DNA of 64,000 nucleotides from Beroe forskalii (taxonomy: Eukaryota > Ctenophora > Nuda > Beroida > Beroidae), in the NCBI GenBank assembly GCA_011033025.1, contig WFMF01000504.1, forward strand, positions 1 to 64,000, given 5' to 3'. This document shows, piece after piece, positions 47,401 through 59,689 of this stretch. The notes under the pieces are model-generated. The model made no database searches. It was not told the DNA's origin and was given only the letters and a program-made list of their open reading frames with translations. The position numbers and the translations under genes are program-made. The number at the start of each line of letters is the position of its first letter. Positions within the stretch are counted from its first letter, which is position 1.

Positions 47401-49269
47401 AATTAAAAAAAAAAAAAATTTTTTTAAAAAATTTTTTTAAAAAAAATTTTAAAAAATTTAAAAATTTTTTTTTAAAATTTTGCCCCCTTTTTTTTAAAAT
47501 TTTTCCCGGCCCCCCTTTTTTCCAAGGGCCCCCCCTTTCCCCCAAAAAGGGAAAAAACCCCCTCCAAAAGGCGATATTTATTAGGCGCAAATGTCATCGT
47601 ACTCTTATCCTGCTTCTGGATTAAAGTGGGGCTGTGAAATACAAAGGTTTAAACTGAAAAATCTCTCAGATCTATGAAAATGTAGATTAATATGCCATCT
47701 AAGAGTCGATTAAGCGAAGTATACAGAATTGCGATACCTGAAGCTTAGTATTTCCTCCCCACTATCAGTATCACTGTTATCGTCAATAAGAAGCACCTCT
47801 GTCAGCAATCTAGAGGGAGTTCTCCATCTGAAGAAGGAAGTATTAAGTGAGTTATTTAGAACAAAGAATTGATTGTGGCTATCATGTTGCCAAAAACAAT
47901 GCAGACCTGGAGTATTCAAAACAAGGAGTTGGTTATGGTTATCATGTTACCGAAAACAAGGCTTATTATATCCAAACCTCAGTATAAAAAGCCAAAAACA
48001 AGGCTTATTATACCCAAACCTCAGGGTAGCGAGGGTTCTGAGGAGCAGGTAAATCAGTTCGTTCTTAAAGCACATCACTACACTCACTCTCTCATCCCTG
48101 AAACAATGCATTGTGTACAGTTTACAAGTGATGATCGGTGATTGATCGCAATCGGTGACTAATTATCGGTGAATCCTTCGATTCCAGTTATATTGGCGAT
48201 TGGCTGCCATAGCTGTTGGAACAGAAGTAAAACAGGTTTTACTTCGTAGAATTAAAAATATTCAGAGGTACTGATCAAGCGAATTGCAAAGTGATGCATC
48301 AGCATTCAGCAATTTGCCATTCGAATCTGTGACGTGCTAACGAAACTTCCATCTCTTCTTTATTTTAAAGGTCTTCAAAATAAAGAAGAATTGGAAGTCT
48401 CGGTAGCATCACAATATCACATAGTTGTATAGTTTCGAATAGTGAATTGATGACGCATCACTTTGCAATTCACTTGATCAGTATCTCTGAGTATTTTGCG
48501 ACGAAATAAGAAATTTACTGCACCAATCACATGATAATAATCACCAGCCAATAAATAGCAATTACCTTGCCCCCTCTGACCCACTTGTCACACCATCCCT
48601 ACCAGAATGCCTAGCACAAGCTGGATCAGCCATTGGTTTACTCTGCGGTAACAACCCATGTTCACTCCCCCAATGCAAGCTAACGTCCCTATAATAGAAT
48701 TCATTGAGTGATGCCAGCTCCGCCGGGGAGAGAGATTGGAGTTTGGTTCGGTACTCTTGTTCGATGAGCTTCATTGTTTTCAGAGCTTCAGAGAAGTTGA
48801 ATTGCGCTTTGTCGTGTGGTTCAGCATGCGATTCCTTGAAATTAGGTGGTATAGAATCAGGATGATTTTCTGATTGAGAGTCATTCTCAGGATCGTTGGG
48901 TGGATTGAATTCCTTGACCGATTCCGAAATTTTAGTATCATCAGACTGAATTTTACCGTTTGATATCCTATCATCTAATGGTCCATGTGATATCTGATCT
49001 AACTGTGTACCCTCTTCTTGAGCCACCGAAGTCACGTTATCACGAGTTTGTGTCATCACTAAAGTGTCATCATCACGTGACATCGCTAACGTGACATCAT
49101 CACGTGTCATCACTAAAGTGTCATCATCACGTGACATCGCTAACGTGACATCATCACGTGACATGTTGTGAGTAGTGGAGTGCATGAGGGCAAGAATCAG
49201 GAGGAAGGTCAGGACCAAAAGGTGGGTTAGGTGGGACTTTATCTTTCTTTTCAAGCGGTGGAGAATCAT
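44436..49269 (-). CDS. Polypeptide GalNAc-transferase, copy B (middle exons corrupted in assembly)
   Basis: Minus strand. Exon 1 is 49269-48566 (described separately). Exon 47827-47738 encodes RWRTPSRLLTEVLLIDDNSD and is 90/90 bases identical to copy A. The end of the last exon is readable at about 44575-44436, with QQWSIVWPRWLS and TAG. The exons that should lie between fall into 44.58-47.57 kb, where the consensus is smeared; a blurred match to the WLEPLL exon of copy A is still visible at 46160-46260. So the gap in coding capacity is best read as an assembly fault, not a pseudogene. Same Golgi O-glycosylation role as copy A. Confidence 0.7.
44580..47570. other. Corrupted, homopolymer-smeared consensus over GalNAc-T copy B
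   Basis: Almost every base sits in a run of identical bases, worst at 46600-47570. By position it faces 17.46-20.30 kb of arm A. Traces survive: GGAGTGGTGTGG words at 45640-45665 match the inverted intron-4 minisatellite, and 46160-46260 matches the inverted WLEPLL exon with many errors. Open frames here (K/F/G-rich or P-rich) are not real. Confidence 0.9.
48191..48565. other. Intron 1 of GalNAc-T copy B, outside the duplicated arm
   Basis: No match in arm A, whose sequence ends at the gap. Contains an inverted pair: CAAGCGAATTGCAAAGTGATG near 48277 and its inverse near 48450-48480. Confidence 0.5.
48566..49269 (-). CDS. GalNAc-transferase copy B exon 1: tail, membrane anchor, stem
   Basis: ATG at 49269. 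234 codons plus two bases, donor CAAG|GTAATT (48565-48564). A short basic tail (HRLKRKIKSHL) is followed by a hydrophobic anchor (LLVLTFLLILALM), the type II membrane layout of Golgi glycosyltransferases. The stem region carries an 11-residue repeat (MSRDDVTLA, MSRDDDTLV and so on), which is a 33-bp in-frame minisatellite. A Ser/Asp/Pro-rich stretch and then SLHWGSEHGLLPQSK lead toward the catalytic domain. Splicing directly to 47827 keeps phase (AG + A) but would omit the usual first strand with its FxNE motif, so an exon may be missing. Confidence 0.7.
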
Positions 49270-50400
49270 GGGGAGTTCGTGGGTGTTAGGACCTAGAAGG
49301 TTGAGATAAGTTGGTGATCAATCGGTAAATTCTTGAATTCAGCCAGGTATTTTGAATTTTCATACACAATCTCCTTGAAATTCCTCTAGAAGATTCCTCT
49401 AGCCGAAACTACCATATTATAATCACACTAGAAAGGCCCGTTGGGCCTGCTAGATAATACAGAACCAAATAATAAGCTCTCAAAAAGTTTATGAAGGAGC
49501 AAAATTGACCATTATTCGCTGGTTACTTTTAGTAATGCTGGACCGTGCAAGTTTTGATCATTATAATTTGCTCTTGTATAATGAATTTAAATCTGAAAAT
49601 TAAAACCGAGAATCGTACTCATACTGAACGTTGAATCAAAGCATTGATTTACGCCAAGAGCAGTCTTCCAAAAGCGCAATGTGCTATGCCCAAATTCGAT
49701 TCAATTTGATTTTGTTCAATCATAAATTGCTGTAAATTCACATTTTCCGTTATAGCCTTCAACTCAGCATTGATTTATTAAATCGACCGACGTATGCCAC
49801 ATATTTATGAAGAGATGCTATGGGAAATAGCCTCCACGGTGCCAGCTTATACCCGTTCTCTATCTTTAGATCTTGAATTTCAAATCCGAAACAGTAAACA
49901 CGCCGTTCTTTCAAAAACTACAACGCAGCAGTCAACAACGTATCAGAAAGCACTCGCATAGAACTGATCATCATCTGCACGTGCAGAATACCTCTATCCA
50001 CCAGCAGCATTTGACTTAGCCCAGCCTTCGTTTCTCTTGATATCTTCTTGGCAAGCTCAAATTTAATTGTATACGGCGGCACAAACATTATTCCGACTGG
50101 GACATATTCTATCCCACTAAAGTGACACATCAGAGGAAGTATTACTAAAGTACTGGGGGGATTGTAGCCCAAAAAAAACCAAGCCCTACCCTATTTTTCG
50201 ATTCTTGGGCTAGGTTTTTTTGGTTTAAGTTTTTAGGGTTTCATTTTGGTAATTTCTGGGCTTTTTCCAATGAATTTTAACTTAAAATCTGTTGTTTTTG
50301 GACATAATTTTCACAGTCAGCGCTCTTTTGTTAATTTGATGAATAGAAACGGTTATTTTCACACTTTCAGAGCTTAAAGGGCTTAGGTATCACCTAACAG
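49270..50400. other. Intergenic, no recognised gene
   Basis: Upstream of GalNAc-T copy B. An 84-codon minus-strand frame (50172-49918) with segment KFELAKKISRETKAGLSQ looks somewhat protein-like but matches no family I know. A hairpin CTAG..AGGCCC-GTT-GGGCCT.CTAG lies at 49428-49453. Confidence 0.4.
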
Positions 50401-51140
50401 TAAAATGCACAATATTGCCTGACTAACTGGTGTCTCTTGCTGACTTACTGGTGACTGTTGCCTCAGTGACTGGTGACCCATGCCAGACCCAGCTTGTAAC
50501 TCTTGCCTAATTCACTGTTGACTCTGACCTGACCAACTAGGCCTCTTTCTCTCTAGCCTGGCTGAATAATGACTTTTGCCTGACCTATTGGCGTACTGGT
50601 GACCTTTACCCGTTCTAGGTGGCGATTCTAGCCTGACCAAATTGTGACNNNNNNNNNNNNNNNNNNNNNNNNNNNNNNNNNNNNNNNNNNNNNNNNNNNN
50701 NNNNNNNNNNNNNNNNNNNNNNNNNNNNNNNNNNNNNNNNNNNNNNNNCCCAATGACCTTTAACCATGCCCCTTTTCTGACACCCTTCCCCCGGGGCTTT
50801 AGCCAACCCACTTTGTCTGCCTTTAAACCCTGCCACCCTGCCCTTACCTGACACTTTTAACCTGACACCACTTTGTCCTGCCCCAACTTCCCCCTGACAC
50901 CTTTAACCTGACACCATTTTGCCCCTAAACCCCTTACCCTGACAGTGACACTTCAAACTGACGCCCTTTGTCTGACATTTCTTCCCCCTGACCCTCTTGG
51001 TGCCCCACTTTTCCACCTTTAAGCCTGACACCATTTTTCCTGACACTATCACCTCCCTTTTTAAAGCCTGACCCGTTGCCTTGACACCACCCTGACACTT
51101 TAAGTGACCCCCTTTGTCCTCCACCCTTTTGTCCTGATAG
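50400..51140. repeat. CTGACtAACTGGTGACtcTTGC minisatellite around a gap
   Basis: Before the gap, degenerate ~22-bp units (TGACCAACTGGTGACTCTTG-like). After it, CCTGACACCACTTT-like units with smeared consensus. Its inverted partner is the 33-bp array at 62.4-63.42 kb (GTGGTGTCAG). Confidence 0.7.
50649..50748. other. Assembly gap, 100 N
   Basis: Exactly 100 N inside the minisatellite; a placeholder where the array could not be resolved. Confidence 0.99.
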
Positions 51141-51179
51141 TGGGACCATTAAACCCCCTTTTGCCAAGAAATAGTTTTT

Positions 51180-54100
51180 TTTTTTTATTTATTATATTTG
51201 TTCAAGCTTTGTATTCCCCCCTTTCCCATGACGTGGTGTCCATTCCTAATTAAAATTATTTTTCTAATTAACCTGACTCATTCATGATGTTCAAAATCAG
51301 TTCCCTGTTCTTTTACCCCGGAGGATTTTAAAATTGGTTTAAATTTGGGGGTCGAAACAAAACCCCCGCCCGGATTGTTTGTTAAGTAATTATCATGGTT
51401 TAGAATGGGGGATTGATGCCAGGAAGTTGTCATTATTCGTTTTAAAATAATGGGTTTTTTTTGACATGACCTTTTTGTTAGCAGGTCCTGTAATCATTTT
51501 AAATGAAAAAAAATAAATTTTGGGTTCCCCGAATCAGTAATGACAAAATTTTGTCCTCATTAAATTTGTTGTCCATGACTGGGCTTTTCAGGTATTATGT
51601 TGGCAATACGTTTTCATCCCTTTAAAACCCAACCTTAGATTTGGTCTAGGGACCCCCCAAAAATCCACCTGCACAGCTGAGTTTAAGGGGTTCCCTTCTG
51701 ATTCCTGAATTTCTTCTTTTTGTCCCCAATTTTTAAACTTCAACATTGACTGGTTATAAAAGAATGTTTTGAAGCTTCCCCAAAAAATTAATTTTGGGTT
51801 TTTGATGCCAAAAAATTAAGACCATTCCATTTTTTCAAGGGGCTTTTTGGGCCCAAAACTTTTAAATTTTTAAATTTTCTTTATAATTGTTGGGGTGGGC
51901 ATTGTTTTTATACAAGCCTGAAATTTTCCCTTTTTGCATCAGGCCATCAAATTGCAATAACTAAGTTAAGTGTTACTAATTGGATCATATTAAAAGATCC
52001 TTGGTATCGTTTAAACTAAGAAATAATAAAATGCTAATTCAACACCCTTTTCGAAAAAATATTTTCCTTTTTAGGTCATGTGGAACATTTAAAAGGGGGG
52101 CATAGATCCGTTTGCCATTCGTCCGGGGCGCCCAATGGGTCTAGGCCGGTTTTAATGCAGGTCTAACGCCAGTCAGTGCGGTCATGGGTTTGGCGCCGGT
52201 TTTGTGCAGGTTTTTAGCGCCGGTTTAGCGCGGGGCCAGCGCCATTAATGCGGTCTTGCCATTAATGCAGGTCTAGCCCCGGTTTGGTGGGTCCAGCGCC
52301 GGTTGAGCGCGGGCAGCCTGGTGCAATGCGGTCTGCGCCGGAATGCCGGCCATCTAGTCCCCTCTAATGCAGGCAGCGCCGGTTTGGTGCAGGTCCAGCC
52401 TTGTTTAGCGCGGGTGCACCCGGGGTCAATCACCCGGTTTATTCATGTTAGGTATGCATTTTATACGTTGGCGCCCCGATTAAATTATGCGGGTTTTGGG
52501 TTGTTTTCATGATTTTTGGCGCTGTTTTAATGCGGGAAACCCTTTCCCAAACGGTTGCCCCCGTTACCGGTAAACGTCCGTTGGGGACCCGAACCCATGG
52601 TAACGTCTTGCTCCATCGGTAACCAAAAAACATACTTTAGTTTGACCAGTGACCCCCGTTTACCAATTACCATGATAACCCCCGCTAGTTACCATCGGAA
52701 CCATGGAACCCCCTTAGTTACCAGGGCAACCCGGCGCGGTAACCACCGGGAACCATGGTAACGTTCGTTGTTCCCCTAACCATGGTAAGCGTAGTTCCAC
52801 GAACCCTGGTAACGTATTTAATTACCGGAATATAAGTACGTTAGTCCCCTGGTAACCATTATTTATTATTATTATGAAAGCGGGGATAAATTAACATGTT
52901 AAACCATGAAACCGGCGCCAAACCCGCATTGGAATGGCGCAACTGCATTAAACAGCGCCAAACATGCATGAAACGACGTCAAACCTGCACATAATCTAAT
53001 CGGCGCCAAATCTGTATAAAATGCATACCTAAGTAACATGAGATAGCATCCGAGGTGCATTGGACCAGCGCTGCCCGCGCTAAACCAGCGCTGGACCTGC
53101 ACTAAACCGGCGCTAGACCTGCATTAGAGTGGCACTAGACTGGCACAAAACCTGCATTAAACCGGCGCTAGACCTGCATTGCACCAGCGCTGTACCCGCG
53201 CTCAACCGGCGCTGGACCTGCACCAAACCGGCGCTAGACCTGCATTAGAGTGGCACAGGACCTGCATTAGACTGGCGCTGGCCCCGCGCTAAACCGGCGC
53301 TAAACCTGCACAAAACCGGCGCCAAACCTGCATTAGAACTGCACTAGACTGGCGTTAGACCTGCATTAAACCGGCGCTAGACCTGCATTAGACTGGCGCC
53401 TGGACAAAGTGGCAAACGGATCTATGCCCAAAGATTGAACATCAATTGGATCTTCAAAGTCTTCTAATCATCAGAGTCTGAACTAATCAAAAATTTTCAC
53501 CATATTTATTCTGAGAGTCAGATATTCAAAAACATACTTATTTTTGAATGGCCCAGACCTCTGGAAAGTGGTCTAATTTTAGCAGAAAATACTATATTTT
53601 CAATTTAATTTAATTCTGGAATGATAATTAAGTTATAAATACGTGGACTTTCGCCATGAAGTGGAGCTAATGAAAATCCCGGTCTTTATTTGTTAGCATT
53701 ACCGGTACACTTTACAAACCGAACTTTATGAGGGTTTAACTTAAGCTTCTATTATCTAATGCTCCAAAATTCTGGTGAAAGGTATTGAATTGAAAAACTC
53801 CAAAATTTGCTGTGACTAAAGAAACATGTCCTAAAGTAAAGGCTTTAGATTTTCTAAAAGTTTGAAAAATTGAGCGAAAAACATGGGTTTGGAGTATCAT
53901 AATTCATAAGGTACTTTGTATTACTATTAAGCTTGTTCCATGAAATTTTTTTGTGTAATTTCCGTCCAGGCGTCCAGATTTTAAGAAACGTTGTCGAAAC
54001 CAGCCTAAGTAAAGTTTTTTTTGAATGCTCTGTGTTGTGTTTCAATCGATTTCTCGTGCCTAAAACATGGGTTTAGAGTATAATCATGCCTTACCTACTT

Positions 54101-55690
54101 GGCATTATATTTATATTTTTAGCAATTTTCAAGAAAAATTCCCACAGTCCAAAAAGGGCGTGTCTCTAAAAGTGATCAACCACAATTGCGGTGGCAATTT
54201 TTGGTGACTCCTGGCCCCATAGCGATTTTGCATTTTAGTTCCCTGACCGATACATGAGGATGACTGGAAAGAGTGTAGTGAGGTGTGGAGTGAGTACATT
54301 GAGCATCATGATAATGGTGGTATTATTTAGTTGTCTCTCTCCCCCTACGCTCCCTCCTGCATATATTCGCTATCACGTGACCTCCTGTATACACGTGACA
54401 GTAAATATCAAATTACCATGGTAACTATACAATCTAACAGCTGAAAGCTATTCTTTACAACTCTCTGAAACTACGTTTGTTGAGTTCACTAGTCAAGGTA
54501 ATCTCTTTCATTAAATCCCATTCTCTGTACTATACCTAATTATTTTTTTTGTACGTCGTGTCGTGGTAACACTTTTTGTCCTTTTGTTAACACATTTTAG
54601 GGCGCCCACGTTCAGTATTGATATAGGCGCGCGCAATGCTATGTGTGCGCACTGCGCGCTTTCATTTCTTTTTTTATTTTATACTTTTATATTTCACTTT
54701 TTAGTACGCTGCTCCGTAACTTTTGATCTAATTAGAATTTTTTGACGCGGTAAAAACTAAAAAGTATTCAATCAATCTGAACTGTAATTAACCCTGCCTG
54801 TAGTCACACATACAAACTCGGTGATCTGAAAATGAGCGGGGCGAGCGGGGCTCTGAACTGCATAGGTCGAAATTTGCGAGCGAGGTGCTGCCGTGTGGGC
54901 TTTGTATTTGCAGGCCTGCTAGACACTAGTATGTACTATTCAAATTCTACCTAATGACGTCATTGTTATCTTTTCTGCATCCGATGACGTTGTCAGCAGT
55001 GATACTATTACGCGCTGTTAATTGCCCCGCTTTTACCGTCCGTTGCTTGAAGGTAGGTACATTGTACAAAATGTACATTGTACTCTGAGTACATGTGTAG
55101 TTTGTTCTGTGTACTTGCAGTGTACCTACGTATCAGGTGTCAGTGTGGGTGTAGGTTTCTGCGATTAGGTACCTTTATTTTATGAGCTAGCACCAAATTC
55201 TTGATAGGGCTTTAAAGTGATGACAGCATTATCTCCCCAACGCGCAATTATAACAGTCCAATATCACCAGCTGTTGCTTTAATATATGTGTGTGTTCGAG
55301 GTTGTGTGTAGATATTGTCATTTCGCATTAAAGTAATATTTGCCATAAAATGTTTCATTATATTGAAGGCCATTAGGTATATCATATTGGATCATGTCTT
55401 TTTGATGAACAAAACACGAATTTAGGCGCTGCTTCTCACGGTTCAACTTCATCCACGGTTTTCAGTGTATACCGTGTACCACTCCAACGTTTGATCTTTG
55501 GTTTAAATATTCGTTTAATTTATTAGCGCATCAGATTTGATGTTGTACATGTTCTATGTTGTAATTTGTTATTACATAGTGTATAGCCACCTGTGGCAGG
55601 CCTTCCTGCCTGTGTATGTTGCTGGTATGTCTCCTCTACACTCTAATTCATAGACCCTTTGTTTTGTTGATTGCAGTGACGTAGCCAGAG
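51180..55690. repeat. Inverted duplication 2, left arm
   Basis: Reverse-complement partner of 57.53-62.33 kb. A 150-bp sample (from 54252) shows about 97% identity to the inverse of 58747-58896. 51.18-53.0 kb has a degraded consensus. No gene recognised. Confidence 0.9.
52120..53405. repeat. GCGCCGGTTTAGTGCAGGTCTA minisatellite and GTTACCATGGTAAC cluster
   Basis: ~22-bp units AATGCAGGTCTAGCGCCGGTT at 52120-52440 (smeared), and the same unit inverted at 52905-53405. Between them (52560-52860) is a cluster of GTAACCATGGTAACG-like palindromic words. The array thus forms a foldback of its own. The same unit recurs at 63815-64000. Confidence 0.85.
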
Positions 55691-56635
55691 GGTATGCAGA
55701 CTATGGGTGTACCCTGAGAAACCCCTTTAAGTCTGAGATTTTTGGGGAAAATTTTTAAAATTTAGGGGTAGATCAAAAACAAAGTTCTTTGAAATTTTAA
55801 ATTATTGTTTCATTGCATTGCAGATCATTGCTACACCCGGGCTTGATTCTTTGCAAAATTGAAACATAATTCCCCCCCATTTAGGATGATGACAAAAATT
55901 TTCCGTTTAGAAAAAAAACATGAGGGGAAAGGGTTTTTTATGCCATGGGCGTCGATTCTTTGGGAAAAAAATTCCGCACAATTTACAGAAAGATGACAGC
56001 ATTACTCAAATATTTAAAAAGGGAAAAGGGCAAAGGCAATCAAACTTGTCGTAACCTTATTAAGATATTAGATTGATGTTATATTCTAAAACCCCAATTG
56101 AATGACAATTTGAAAAATCTTTAAGTTTAACATGACGTGTATGGGACTGCGTCGTCTTTGGAAACTTTAGGCATTGAGAGAGAGAAGGAGATGGGTTACA
56201 ATAACAAGGGTCAATGGTTTCCTTTGAAGAATCATTAGCCAAAAAACGGTGATCTAATAAAATATTCGGCCAATATTTTAATTTGACAAAGAAAACAATA
56301 TGTCAACTGCATCAAAGATTTCCATGACCTCATCTGTGATTCCTAATTTTATAATTTTTGTAATTTTTGTTTGCCCTGTTGATTTGGAAATTGTTGCTGA
56401 GAGATAAATGATTGGCAAATTCTTGAACATATAACTAAAGCATGCTCGTTGCAGCTCTTTAAGGCTGAAACCGGAAACATCAGTATTTTCTTTTGCCTGC
56501 ATAATTAGGTTGATTCATTGCTGTTTAGTGTTTATATTCTTAATTTTAATAACCCTAACAGCAAATTTTTTGATTATGTAAATTTTAAAAAAAAAAAAAC
56601 ACCCCTATTTTACGTATTTGTTTGAATATAGCTGG
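55691..56635. other. Centre spacer of inverted duplication 2
   Basis: Not in the arms. No recognised gene. A few short homopolymer runs (55740-56000) suggest lower quality. Confidence 0.45.
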
Positions 56636-57492
56636 TGTACAATGCAGTGTGTATAGGTTGGCAGAGTATAGCTGTTGTGTACAGTGTGTAAAGGTGGCAG
56701 GGTATAGCTGTTGTGTACGGTGTGTATAGGCTGGCAGAGTATAGCTGTTGTGTACGGTGTGTATAGAGTGGCAGGGTATAGCTGTTGTGTACGGTGTGTA
56801 TAGGGTGGCAGGGTATAGCTGTTGTGTACGGTGTGTACTGTGTATACTGCATAGGATGGGTATAGATGTTGTGTACGGTGTGTATAGGGTGGCAGGTTAT
56901 AGCTGTTGTGTACGGTGTGTATAGGGTGGCAGGTTATAGCTGTTGTGTACGGTGTGTATAGGGTGGCAGGTATAGCTGTTGTGTACGGTGTGTATAGGGT
57001 GGCAGGTTATAGCTGTTATTGGCTGTTTTGGTGTGTATAGGGTGGCAGGTTATAGCTGTTGTGTACGGTGTGTATAGGTGGCAGAATTATAGCTGTTGTG
57101 TACGGTGTGTATAGGGTGGCAGGGTATAGCTGTTGTGTACGGTGTGTATAGGTGGCAGAGTATAGCTGTTGTGTACGGTGTGTATAGGGTGGCAGGGTAT
57201 AGTTGTTGTGTACGGTGTGTATAGGGTGGCAGGGTATAGCTGTTGTGTACAGTGTGTATAGGATGGCAGGGTATAGCTGTTGTGTACAGTGTATAGAGTG
57301 GCAAATATAGCTAATTTATTTGCATGTGTATAGGGTGGCAGAGTATAGTTGTGTACGGTGTGTATAGGGTGGCAGGGTATAGCTGTTGTGTACGGTGTGT
57401 ATAGGGTGGCAGGGTATAGCTGTTGTGTACGGTGTGTATAGGGTGGCAGAGTATAGCTGTTGTGTACGGTGTGTATAGGGTGGCAGGGTATA
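56636..57492. repeat. 37-bp minisatellite at the palindrome centre
   Basis: About 23 tandem copies of a 37-bp unit reading GTGTACGGTGTGTATAGGG then TGGCAGGGTATAGCTGTT. Minus-strand frames of YTPYTTAIPCHP repeats are translations of it. Confidence 0.95.
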
Positions 57493-59083
57493 GTGAAATG
57501 TGGCACTGCGGCAGTAATTAACCTATTAAGTACCTTGAACGAGAGGACAAAGGGTGCAAATTACCAATCAACAAGACAAAGGGTCCATGAATTAGAGTGT
57601 AGAGGAGACATAACAGCAACATACACAGGCAGGAGGGTCTGCCACAGGTGGCTATACACTATGTAATAACAAATTACAACATAGAACATGTACAACATCA
57701 AATCTGATGCGTAGCGCTAATAAATTAAACGAATATTTAAACCAAAGATCAAACGTTGGAGTGGTACACGGTATACACTGAAAACCGTGGATGTAGTTGA
57801 ACTTGAACCGTGAGAAGCAACGCCTATATTCGTGTTTTGTTCATCAGAAATACATGATCCAATATGATATACCTAATGGTCTTCAATATAATGAAACATT
57901 TTATGGTAAATATTACTTTAATGCGAAATGGCAATATCTACACACAAACTCGAGCACACATATAAAAGCAACAGCTGGTGATATTGGACTGTTATAATTG
58001 CGCGTTGGGGAGATAATACTGTCATCACTTTAAAGCCCTATCAGGAATTTGGTGTTGACTCATAAAATAAGGGTACCTAATCGCAGAAACCTACACCCAC
58101 ACTGACACCTGATACGTAGGTACACTACACAAGTACACAGAGCAAACTACACGATGTACACAGAGTACACTGTACAATGTACCTACCTTCAAGCAAGGCT
58201 CGGGGAACGCGGGGCAATGAACAGCGCGTAATAGTATCCCTGCTGATTACGTCATCGGATGCAGAAAAGATAACAATGACGTCATTAGGTAGACTTTACA
58301 TAGTATTATATGCAAGGATACCTGGTGGGCCTGCAAATACACAATCCTCGTTCACAAGTTTCGACCTATGAAATTCAAATTGATAGAATACTTTTTGCCA
58401 CATCAAAAAATTCCAATTAGATCAAAAGTTACGGAGCTTACTAAAAAGTGAAAATAGCATAAAACAGAAATGAACGCGCGCGCACATAGCAACGCGCACA
58501 CACATAGCAACGCGCGCGCCTATAAACATTCTGCACGTGGGCGCCCTAAAATGTGTCAACGAAAGGACAAAAACGTTACGACGACACGACGTACAAAAAA
58601 TAATAATTGTAGTACCTACAGAGAATGGGATTTAATAAAAGAGATTACCTTGACTAGTGAACTCAACAAACGTAGTTTCAGAGAGTTGTAAAGAATAGCT
58701 TTCAGCTGTTAGATTGTATAGTTACCATGGTAATTTGATATTTACTGTCACGTGTATAGAGGAGGTCACGTGATTGCGAATATATGCAGGAGGGAGCGTA
58801 GGGGGAGAGCGACAACTAAATAATACCACCATTATCATGATGCTCAATGTACACACTCCACACCTCACTACACTCTTTCCAGTCATCCTCATGTATCGGT
58901 CAGGGAACTTAAATTCAAAATCGCTATGTGACCAGGAGTCACCAAAAATTGCCACTGCGATTGTGGTTGATCACTTTTAGAGACACGCCCTTTTTGGACT
59001 GTGGGAATTTTTCTTGAAAATTGCTAAAAATATTTATAATGCCAAGTATAGTAATGCATGATTATACTCTCAACCCATGTTTT

Positions 59084-59560
59084 TTGGCACGAGAAATCGA
59101 ATGAAACACTTTTCAGAACTCTGTAATATTCACTTTGGCTATTACCGACCACGCCCCTTTTTAGCGTGAGAAATTGTGGAAGAAGTTACCAAAAATTTTC
59201 AAGGAACAAAGTCATGAATGACTTTACTCTAAACCCATGCTTTTTGGCACAAGAAATCGATTGAAAAAATTGGCAGAGCTCAAAACCTATGAATTGGCAG
59301 TTACCGACCACGCCCCCCATTAGCGTACAATATTTTGGCAGAATATATAGCAAAAATTTTCATAGAACTCTTAACCCATGTTTTTTTGCACTAGAAAACG
59401 ATTGAAACACAACACAGAGCCTTCAAAAAGCTGGTATCGACAACGTACCCCTTAAAATATGGGCGGAAATTACCAAAAAATTTCATGGAACAAGCTTACT
59501 ACTACAAAATAAATTATGAATTATGATACTCCAAACCCATGTTTTTGGCTCAATTTTTCA
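59084..59560. repeat. ~150-bp tandem repeat, four units (two in the left arm)
   Basis: Units start with ACCCATGTTTTTTGGCAC near 59084, 59234, 59377 and 59535 and include CCGACCACGCCCC. The inverted partner at 53880-54180 has only two, so copy number differs between arms. Confidence 0.75.
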
Positions 59561-59689
59561 TACTTTTCGAAAATGTAAAGCCTTTACTTAAGCCTTTAGG
59601 ACAATATGTTTCTTTAGTCAGCAAATTTTGGAGTTTTCCAGTTCAAAACCTTTAACCACAATTTTGGAGATTAGTAAGACTCTGATGAT

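Larger units (their letters stand above)
35240..48190. repeat. Inverted duplication 1, second arm
   Basis: Reverse-complement partner of 16.9-23.42 kb. Arm-specific insertions: 35.62-38.27 kb (GTAACGGA region), the TTAA element 39716-41504, and the 42.3-43.2 kb minisatellite. The part facing 17.46-20.30 kb is the corrupted 44.58-47.57 kb stretch. Confidence 0.9.

Noticed and set aside
46040..47624. P-, G-, K- and F-rich frames of 65-96 codons
   Set aside because: They lie in the smeared consensus; the stop-poor runs of single bases create them.
49918..50172. 84-codon minus-strand frame as a gene
   Set aside because: Somewhat protein-like but no family match, no splice context and no second copy; noted only in the intergenic entry.
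56610..57506. Frames of Y, T, P, H repeats up to 139 codons
   Set aside because: Translations of the 37-bp minisatellite, with frame changes at each unit.
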